From: an uncultured Lachnospiraceae bacterium
GTDB taxonomy: Bacteria > Bacillota > Clostridia > Lachnospirales > Lachnospiraceae
Direction of reading: 5' to 3'
Assembly: GCA_946535225.1 (NCBI GenBank)
Contig: CAMNDJ010000012.1
Coordinates: 1-37,411, forward strand
Length of the DNA: 37,411 bases
Positions 23,218 to 30,372 of the stretch are shown here, one piece after another; positions within the stretch are counted from its first letter, which is position 1, and each line of letters begins with the position of its first letter. A model generated the notes under the pieces. It saw only the letters and a list, made by a program, of their open reading frames with translations. It had not been told where the DNA came from and made no database searches. The position numbers and the translations under genes are program-made.

Positions 23218-24648
23218 ATGGAGCAGTTATCGGAGAACAGATTATATGCGCGCAAGATAGCCGACACACTGTTTGAACTTCTCATCAAATTCAATAGCAG
23301 CGGAGAGATCGGATTTGCCAATGAAGTCGCGTACAATGTGCTTATGTATAACAGCATGGAAGAGACGAACATAGCCGATATATTTCCGGGCATGTTCATG
23401 ATCGAGGACGGCAAGTTCATAAGCCGTGAACCGGCGGACGGCCGCATGATCTCTACGAATGCATACAGAAGCAACAATACCTGCTTTGAATCCGAGATAA
23501 GGATACTTAAGGACGAAGGGCCCGCGGGCGGATATATTCTCGTCGGGAGAGACGTGTCCGGCAGAGAGCGCATGATGCGTGAGCTTAAGGCAGCCCAGAA
23601 CAGCGGAGAGACCCTAAGCAAGGTCAAGGACGAATTCGTTGCTACAGTGACACATGAGCTCAGAACTCCTGTCAATGGGATCCTCGGCAATATCAAGGAT
23701 CTTATGAGCAAGGAGCAGGATCCCGACGCACTGTACACGATGGAAATGATCGAGAAGAGCTGCGCCGATATGAATGCCCTTATCAATAACATCCTGGATT
23801 TCTCCAAGCTCGAAGCGGGCAAGTTCGAACTTGAGGAAAGAGAATTCTCTCTTCACAACATGATCGATTATGTCAAGCGTAATCATGTCAACAAGATAAG
23901 GGAGAAAGGGCTGGATTTCTTTGTTACGGTCTCACCGGATATTCCGGACAGGTTGGTCGGAGATGAGTTAAGACTTGAACAGGTGCTCAATAACCTGTTA
24001 TCCAATGCGGCCAAGTTCACTACGGTCGGCAAGATCATGTTAGAGGTCGTGACCACGGCCAGAGCGGGAGAGAAGATAGAACTCTTCTTTATGGTGGTGG
24101 ATACCGGTATCGGAATAGCCGACAAGGACAAGGACAAGCTGTTCAAGGATTTCTCTCAGGTTGATGCATCGATCTCGAGGAAGTACGGCGGAACGGGACT
24201 GGGTCTTAACATAAGCAAGAAACTCGTCAATCTCATGGGAGGAGACATATCCGTGGACAGCATGCCGGGCAAGGGATCGAATTTCAACTTCTCGGTATGG
24301 CTCAGTGTTCCGAGAAGTGAAGGAGATATGTTCGTTGATGATTTCCATGTGGATCCCGAGACCATCGCGGACAGACAGATGCAGAACATCACTGCCGATA
24401 TGTCGACCACATTCGGATCTGCAGAGAACCGTGAAGAGATAGAGAAACGCATAATGAAACTCACTTTGTGCGTGGAGATGGATACATGGGACAAGGCTGA
24501 GATGTTTGCGGATGCAGTCAAGCAGCTGACCATAGGAGCGCCCAAAGAAGTTACTACCGCCGCGTTGCGGCTTAAGATGGCTGTACAGAAGGAGAACAGG
24601 GAGAAGACCGTTGAATCGATAGAGGCATTGCGGCTTCTGTTGGTGTGA
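23218..24648 (+). CDS. Cytoplasmic PAS-domain sensor histidine kinase
   Basis: The 476-residue kinase has a PAS-like sensor (about 1-115), a HisKA dimerisation domain with phospho-acceptor H146 (VTHELRTPVNG) and a HATPase domain (about 255-385) with NLLSNAAKF, DTGIGI and GGTGLGL. No membrane segment is present, so the signal is intracellular. A helical C-terminal segment of about 75 residues (400-476) follows. It resembles a four-helix HPt-like bundle but has no HxLKGSA-type histidine, so it is probably not a phosphotransfer site. It begins a block of six closely spaced signalling genes and probably serves the receivers that follow. Confidence 0.9.
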   Translation: MEQLSENRLYARKIADTLFELLIKFNSSGEIGFANEVAYNVLMYNSMEETNIADIFPGMFMIEDGKFISREPADGRMISTNAYRSNNTCFESEIRILKDEGPAGGYILVGRDVSGRERMMRELKAAQNSGETLSKVKDEFVATVTHELRTPVNGILGNIKDLMSKEQDPDALYTMEMIEKSCADMNALINNILDFSKLEAGKFELEEREFSLHNMIDYVKRNHVNKIREKGLDFFVTVSPDIPDRLVGDELRLEQVLNNLLSNAAKFTTVGKIMLEVVTTARAGEKIELFFMVVDTGIGIADKDKDKLFKDFSQVDASISRKYGGTGLGLNISKKLVNLMGGDISVDSMPGKGSNFNFSVWLSVPRSEGDMFVDDFHVDPETIADRQMQNITADMSTTFGSAENREEIEKRIMKLTLCVEMDTWDKAEMFADAVKQLTIGAPKEVTTAALRLKMAVQKENREKTVESIEALRLLLV

Positions 24649-24666
24649 TCCTAAGAAGGAGGATGT

Positions 24667-25743
24667 ATGGCGGATAATAGTATGAACGCCCAGTACAGGG
24701 GCAAGGTTCTGATAATTGACGATGTGGAAGTCAACAGATTTGTATTGCGCAATATCATATCGGAGATGGGATATCAGCCTATCCTTGCGGAGAACGGAGT
24801 TCAGGGCCTTAAAGTACTGCAGAAATGCGAACCCGAACTGATACTATTAGATATCTCGATGCCTGAGATGGGCGGATATGAATTTGCCTCGATAGTCAAA
24901 TCCAACACGGACACAAGAGATATTCCGATAGTATTCATCTCGGCATATGACGAAGTCGATGATATAGTCAAGGGATTTGAGATCGGCGGTGAGGACTACA
25001 TCACCAAACCTTTCATCCCGGAGGTGGTCAAGGCAAGAGCCGGAGTGCATCTGAAGTTCCACGAGACCAGGCGGGACCTGATGGAGACCAACAGAAGACT
25101 TCAGACAATGGTCAACAGTCAGTTAAGGCAGATCGAGGAAGAGAAGAGAGGCGTGCTGTATGCGCTGGCCAATCTGGCAAGGCGTAACTCCCTGTACGAG
25201 GAGAGCTTTATAGAGAGGCTTCAGTATAACTGCCGATTGATCGCCCAGGCCATGCAGTTAGCAGGGATATACGAAGACGTAGTCACGGATACTTTTATCA
25301 ACAATATAGAGATCGCCGCACCTCTGTGTGACATAGGAAATGTGGCCGTGCCTAAGGAGATACTGCAGAAGAAGGATGTGCTCACCCCTGAAGAGAGACT
25401 CAGGATGCAGACGCATACCACGGTCGGTGCAAGGATACTTAAGGACTTTGCCTTATCGAGTGAGTATAGCGAATTCGTCCAGATGGCGACAGACATAGCC
25501 AATTATCACCATGAGAACTGGAACGGAACGGGTTATCCCGCGGGGAAGAAGGGAGATGACATTCCGTTGGCTGCACAGATCGTGACGGTGGGCAATGTAT
25601 ATTGTGCCCTCACTGCCGAGAGAGTGTACAGAGTATCCTACACCAAGGAAGAGGCGTTAAGGATCATCGGGGCGGATGCCGGAGAGAAGTTCAATCCACA
25701 GATATATACGGTATATCGCAAGATATCCAAACAGCTTAAATAG
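24667..25743 (+). CDS. Response regulator with degenerate HD-GYP domain
   Basis: The 358-residue protein has an intact receiver (about 12-130: D18/D19, phospho-acceptor D62 in LLDISMP, K114 in ITKPF), a coiled linker (135-165) and an HD-GYP-type domain (about 165-355). The HD-GYP signature HHExWxGxGYP is present (281-291), but other metal ligands are changed. HD reads CD (C221-D222), DIGK reads DIGN (N225), the usual aspartate near residue 310 is N310, and the early HxxR-type histidine appears to be F181. It therefore probably does not hydrolyse c-di-GMP and may bind it or act by protein contact. It lies 18 bases after the kinase gene. Confidence 0.88.
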   Translation: MADNSMNAQYRGKVLIIDDVEVNRFVLRNIISEMGYQPILAENGVQGLKVLQKCEPELILLDISMPEMGGYEFASIVKSNTDTRDIPIVFISAYDEVDDIVKGFEIGGEDYITKPFIPEVVKARAGVHLKFHETRRDLMETNRRLQTMVNSQLRQIEEEKRGVLYALANLARRNSLYEESFIERLQYNCRLIAQAMQLAGIYEDVVTDTFINNIEIAAPLCDIGNVAVPKEILQKKDVLTPEERLRMQTHTTVGARILKDFALSSEYSEFVQMATDIANYHHENWNGTGYPAGKKGDDIPLAAQIVTVGNVYCALTAERVYRVSYTKEEALRIIGADAGEKFNPQIYTVYRKISKQLK

Positions 25744-25791
25744 ATACTGAAACTAAACTGAGAAAGGGAATACGGAAACAGGAGGTATACA

Positions 25792-26187
25792 ATGAGGATT
25801 TTATTAGCAGAGGATGATTTCGTCACAAGGAAGTTTATGATGAATTTCCTGTCCAAGTACGGGGATTGCGACGTTACCGTCGATGGTATGGAAGCGGTGG
25901 ATGCTTTCATGATGGCGATGGAAGAGAACGATCCGTACGACCTGGTGTGTCTGGATATCATGATGCCGGTAATGGACGGTTACCAGGCACTCATAGGAAT
26001 CCGTAATATTGAGAAGGAGAAGGGGATCCCTCAGGACAAGGCTGTCAAGGTGATAATGGCGACGGCACTCAATGAGGAGAAAAATGTCAAGATGGCCTTT
26101 GATCTCGGTTGTACCATCTATTCGGGTAAGCCGATCAATCAGGACAGATTTGAACAGGCACTCAAAAAACTCGGACTTATTGAATAG
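25792..26187 (+). CDS. Stand-alone receiver (CheY-like response regulator)
   Basis: The 131-residue protein is a single receiver domain with acidic residues at 7-9 (AEDDF), phospho-acceptor aspartate in CLDIMMPVMDG, the T/A region ATALNEE and the conserved lysine in SGKPIN. There is no output domain, so it probably acts as a phosphate carrier or by protein binding, as CheY and Spo0F do. An AGGAGG site precedes ATG 25792. The stop is 11 bases before the CheA-like kinase start, suggesting the two are direct partners. Confidence 0.92.
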   Translation: MRILLAEDDFVTRKFMMNFLSKYGDCDVTVDGMEAVDAFMMAMEENDPYDLVCLDIMMPVMDGYQALIGIRNIEKEKGIPQDKAVKVIMATALNEEKNVKMAFDLGCTIYSGKPINQDRFEQALKKLGLIE

Positions 26188-26198
26188 AGGTGACACTG

Positions 26199-27893
26199 AT
26201 GTCATTTGAATTGAACAGAGATGATATGCTCGACACCTATGTGTTGGAGACTACTCAGATATTGGAGGAGCTTCAGGCACTGGTGCTGAGATTTCAGGAT
26301 GCGGATGCGTTCTCCGAAGATGCGATCGCCGAGATATTCAGGTATATGCATACTCTAAAGGGCTCTGCGGGTTTTATGATGTTTGAACAGATGCATATGC
26401 TCTCTCATAAGACGGAGGATGTCTTTTACTATCTCAGAGAACATAAGCCTGCATCTGTTCCGCAGAAGGAACTCATAGAACTGGTGCTTAAAGTCTCTGA
26501 TTTCTTTCAGGGTGAGTTAGAGAAGCTCTCCGAAGGACAGGATGCCGATACGGATGCCGGGGATCTCATTGATGAACTGAACACATTCTTAGAGAAGATC
26601 AGTGCATCCGATGAAGACAAGAAGAATGAGAAACTGACGGAAACTGCGGCAGAGAGTTCCGATACCCGTATCTATATCGCACCCAAGGATACCAAGGCTA
26701 ATCATTACTTCCAGATATACATCGTGTATGCCAGGGATACCAAGATGGCCAATGTCCACGCATACAAAGTCGTGAGACTGCTTAAGGATATCGCTGTGGA
26801 TATCAAATATACCCCGGAGGATATACTCACTTCCGAAGCAAGCGGAGATGAGATACTCGATAAGGGATTCAAGATATTACTCAAGACCGGATGCGCAAGA
26901 AAGAAGCTTAAGAAACTCGTCAGTGAAGGTTATGAGACCGAAGCCATAGAGATCAAGGAGATCGATGCCGCAAGATTTGAAGCGGGATTTAAGCTCTTCG
27001 GAGTGGATGCGCCTGTTGTAGCCAAGGTGACCAAGGATGACAAGGAATATGCACCCGGTGATTTCGTGGTTCATAACGGTGCTCCCGGACAGGGCAGATT
27101 CTTAGCCAAGGATACCGAGCAGAAGAAAGATAAGGGTACTCATATCAGTGTGGAAGTGTCTGATATGGACAGACTTGCCGATCTTGTCATCAAACTGTCC
27201 AAGGCTCAGGGTAAGCTCATTGATGACAAGGAAGTAAGAGATGCCGGACTTAAGCTTGAAGCGTTCGACAGGAATGCGGACAAGATAAGAGTCATAACGT
27301 CAGAGATGCAGGATCTGGTAACTTCCATGAGAATGGTATCTTTCACCAATATATTCTTAAGGATGAACCGTGTGATATTCGAGGCATCAAGAAAACTCGG
27401 CAAGGATATCGAGTGCGTGATCGAAGGCGACGAAGTAAAGGCCGACAGAGGTATCATCGAACATATATCGGATCCGCTCATGCATATGGTGCGTAACTGT
27501 GCCGATCACGGCATAGAAGACGGTAATGAGAGAATGCTCGCAGGCAAACCCATGAGAGGCAGGATAACACTTAAGGCTGAAGAATCCGACGGCGAACTCA
27601 GAGTATCCGTTAGCGATGACGGTGCAGGACTTAACAGGGAGAAGATACTTAAAAAGGCTCATGACAAGGATCTTATACCTGCGGACAGACCTGATGAAGA
27701 TTATACAGACAGCGAAGTATGGCAGCTCATCACCATACCGGGATTCTCGACCAACAGTGAAGTCACAGAGTTCTCCGGAAGGGGAGTCGGAATGGACGTG
27801 GTCGTCAATACCGTGGAGACGATAGGCGGCAAGCTCAAGATAGAGAGTACAGAGGGCAAAGGAAGCACTATGACCATGATCTTCCCCGTATAG
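26199..27893 (+). CDS. CheA-like histidine kinase lacking the CheW-like domain
   Basis: The 564-residue protein has an HPt domain with H51 (MHTLKGSAGF) and a region of about 150-290 resembling the CheA P2 response-regulator-binding fold. A short dimerisation helix pair (about 320-390) follows, then a CheA-type ATPase domain (about 390-564) with HMVRNCADHGIE, DDGAGL and GRGVGMDVV. It ends at TMTMIFPV, exactly where the P5 CheW-like domain should begin. Without P5 it cannot join chemoreceptor arrays in the normal way. GTG 26190 is in frame, but ATG 26199 has AGAGG eight bases upstream. Confidence 0.9.
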   Translation: MSFELNRDDMLDTYVLETTQILEELQALVLRFQDADAFSEDAIAEIFRYMHTLKGSAGFMMFEQMHMLSHKTEDVFYYLREHKPASVPQKELIELVLKVSDFFQGELEKLSEGQDADTDAGDLIDELNTFLEKISASDEDKKNEKLTETAAESSDTRIYIAPKDTKANHYFQIYIVYARDTKMANVHAYKVVRLLKDIAVDIKYTPEDILTSEASGDEILDKGFKILLKTGCARKKLKKLVSEGYETEAIEIKEIDAARFEAGFKLFGVDAPVVAKVTKDDKEYAPGDFVVHNGAPGQGRFLAKDTEQKKDKGTHISVEVSDMDRLADLVIKLSKAQGKLIDDKEVRDAGLKLEAFDRNADKIRVITSEMQDLVTSMRMVSFTNIFLRMNRVIFEASRKLGKDIECVIEGDEVKADRGIIEHISDPLMHMVRNCADHGIEDGNERMLAGKPMRGRITLKAEESDGELRVSVSDDGAGLNREKILKKAHDKDLIPADRPDEDYTDSEVWQLITIPGFSTNSEVTEFSGRGVGMDVVVNTVETIGGKLKIESTEGKGSTMTMIFPV

Positions 27894-27933
27894 GAAGGTG
27901 AGTCAGTAAACGTTCCTCTTATGAAGGGCTAAG

Positions 27934-30360
27934 ATGGATAATAAGGAATATGATCTGATAAGAAGAAAGAAAATAGAGAATATCGTGCTTGCGGTATTCA
28001 CGCTCTATGCCATGTGCGTGAGCCTTATGACATATGACAGTATGCAGAGATGGATAATCTATGTCATTGAGGCTTCGCTCGTCATCGTGTGGATGAGCCA
28101 TATCGCAGGTGTCAGGAGCTATGTCTTCAGAGCAGGTCTGTGTGCGTTTGCTTCCGAGTTCTGCGTATTCCTGTATTGTATATTCGTCAATAATGATATA
28201 GAACCAATGATCTCGATCATAGGTCTCACCATCATCATCGGTATATATGAGATACCGAGACTGCTGATATTCCCTATAGTCACATCGACACTGATTCTCT
28301 TACATCATATTTTCATAAGCAAGACCATGCCCATGAGGACGATGGATGAAGTGTTCAGGTCACTGTTGGAGATAGCAGCCATATACATCACGATATTCGT
28401 CGTGGATTTCCTCTTAAGAGAAGAGGCGGGCAGCAAGACCAGGCTGCTTGATACGATCGAAGAACTCAAGATAGCCGAGCGAAGCAAGGACGATTTCCTT
28501 GCCAACGTATCTCATGAGCTGCGCACTCCCATCAATACCATATGCGGTATGAGTGAGATAGCTCTGGCAGAGGCAAGATCACAGATTGTAAGAGATAACC
28601 TGGAGGATATCAAGAATGCGGGCAGAGGCCTTCTGTCGGTCGTGAGCGATATCCTTGATTACTCGGAACTGAGTCGGGGAAGGTTCGTGTTAGATGAGGA
28701 GAAATACAATATCACATCTACGATCAATGATGTGGTGAATCTATGCATCGCCAAGATAGGCGATAAAAAGCTTGAGCTCATCGTCAACTGTGATCCGACG
28801 ATCCCCAGCCAGCTCATAGGAGATGAACCCAAGCTTAAGCGCGTGATATATAACCTCCTTGAGAATGCGATCAAATACACTCAGGAAGGTTATGTGATAG
28901 TCGATGTCAGCAAGAGAACAGAGGAATACGGTATCAATCTCTGCGTTAGGATCAAAGACACCGGTATAGGAATGCGACCTGAGAATCTCAACAAGATCTT
29001 CACCGATTTCACACAGATAAACAGCGGACGGGACAGAAGAGAAGGCGGCATAGGCTTAGGTCTTACGATCTCCAGGGCGATAATAGAACTGATGGACGGA
29101 TTCATCACCATAGATTCCAAGTATGGCGTGGGAACCGAGATACAGTTCACCGTACCTCAGAAGGTCGGCGACATCACTCCTGTCGGGAGTATCGATTCCA
29201 GACTTACTGCAGTCGGCATTGAGACAGTGGATGATGATACATACGGCGCAGGTGCTGTCAGAGTCACGGGACGTTCCGCAAGCTTAGAGCCCATTGGTCA
29301 GATGATCATGCCGAAGGCTCATATAATGATAGTCGATGACAGTTTCATGAACCTCAAGGTCATCGAGGGACTGTTAAAACCATATAGGGTCAAGGTAACG
29401 ACAGCTTTAAGCGGAAAAGAGGCTTTGGAGAAGTTAGTCAGCCGCGATTACGATTTCATCTTCATGGATCATATGATGCCGGAGATGGACGGAGTGGAGT
29501 GTCTTAACAGGATACGTTCGAGAGACATACCTTTCTACAAGAACGTTCCCGTGATCGCGCTTACCGCCAATGCGGTGGCCGGTGCGAGAGAGATGTTCTT
29601 AGAGCAGGGATTCACGGATTTCATTTCCAAGCCTGTGGAGATCTCCGTACTTGAGAAGATACTCAAGAAATACATACCCAAGGACAAGATCAGTTATTCT
29701 GATGATGAGACAGAGGAAGAAGATACACAGGTGACAGCAGGACAGCTTGTCATCGGTGATCTTAATGTCAAGAAGGGACTGTTATATTGCGGCTCTGTAG
29801 AGAATTACAAGAACGTTCTCAATGTCCATGCAACTAACGGACCGGACAATATAGACAAGATCAGGAATCTCTTCAAAGAGAAGAATATCACTGACTATAC
29901 CATATACATCCATGCGCTCAAGAGTTCGATGGCAAGTATCGGAGCCGAGACTCTATCAGAGATGGCCAAAGATATGGAGCAGGCCGGCAAGGACGGCAAC
30001 ATCGAATATATCGAAGCTCACCACGAAGAACTCATGGCGGAGTACGAGCGTATAATAGCGATGCTGCTCGGCCAGGATTCGATGCAGATGGAGATCACGG
30101 ATGATCTGATGGAAAGTACGGACACGGTTCCGATATCGGATGAGAAGCTTGATGATTATCTTGCTGCATTTGAAGATGCGGCCTATACTTTCGTGCCTGC
30201 CAACATGTTACGGATACTTGATGAACTCAGGGCATACAGTTATAACGGGCATCCTCTCATGCCTCAGCTGATACCCATCAGGAAGAAAATCGAGATGTCT
30301 GACTATATGTCGGCAATTGATGCGCTTACGAACATAAGAGAGCGATACAGGAGCAGATAG
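27934..30360 (+). CDS. Membrane hybrid histidine kinase with receiver and HPt domains
   Basis: The 808-residue protein has about six N-terminal membrane helices (15-162) and a HisKA domain with H194 (NVSHELRTPIN). A HATPase domain (about 290-408) carries NLLENAIKY, DTGIGM and GGIGLGL. A receiver (about 462-580) has D512 and K566, and an HPt domain (about 635-715) has H660 in IHALKSSMAS. A C-terminal stretch of about 90 residues is helical and unrecognised. All four phosphorelay steps up to an HPt output are in one chain, so phosphate could pass on to the stand-alone receivers of the same block. No periplasmic sensor domain is visible; the helices themselves may sense. Confidence 0.92.
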   Translation: MDNKEYDLIRRKKIENIVLAVFTLYAMCVSLMTYDSMQRWIIYVIEASLVIVWMSHIAGVRSYVFRAGLCAFASEFCVFLYCIFVNNDIEPMISIIGLTIIIGIYEIPRLLIFPIVTSTLILLHHIFISKTMPMRTMDEVFRSLLEIAAIYITIFVVDFLLREEAGSKTRLLDTIEELKIAERSKDDFLANVSHELRTPINTICGMSEIALAEARSQIVRDNLEDIKNAGRGLLSVVSDILDYSELSRGRFVLDEEKYNITSTINDVVNLCIAKIGDKKLELIVNCDPTIPSQLIGDEPKLKRVIYNLLENAIKYTQEGYVIVDVSKRTEEYGINLCVRIKDTGIGMRPENLNKIFTDFTQINSGRDRREGGIGLGLTISRAIIELMDGFITIDSKYGVGTEIQFTVPQKVGDITPVGSIDSRLTAVGIETVDDDTYGAGAVRVTGRSASLEPIGQMIMPKAHIMIVDDSFMNLKVIEGLLKPYRVKVTTALSGKEALEKLVSRDYDFIFMDHMMPEMDGVECLNRIRSRDIPFYKNVPVIALTANAVAGAREMFLEQGFTDFISKPVEISVLEKILKKYIPKDKISYSDDETEEEDTQVTAGQLVIGDLNVKKGLLYCGSVENYKNVLNVHATNGPDNIDKIRNLFKEKNITDYTIYIHALKSSMASIGAETLSEMAKDMEQAGKDGNIEYIEAHHEELMAEYERIIAMLLGQDSMQMEITDDLMESTDTVPISDEKLDDYLAAFEDAAYTFVPANMLRILDELRAYSYNGHPLMPQLIPIRKKIEMSDYMSAIDALTNIRERYRSR

Positions 30361-30372
30361 GAAAGAACCGAT

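Noticed and set aside
22899-23822. 307-codon open frame on the minus strand
   Set aside because: It lies opposite the end of an antiporter gene, a promoter region and the PAS kinase. Its translation is Ser/Leu-rich with no recognisable domain, typical of an antisense shadow.
24667-25743. Reading this regulator as an active c-di-GMP phosphodiesterase
   Set aside because: Several HD-GYP metal ligands are substituted, so activity should not be assumed despite the intact GYP signature.
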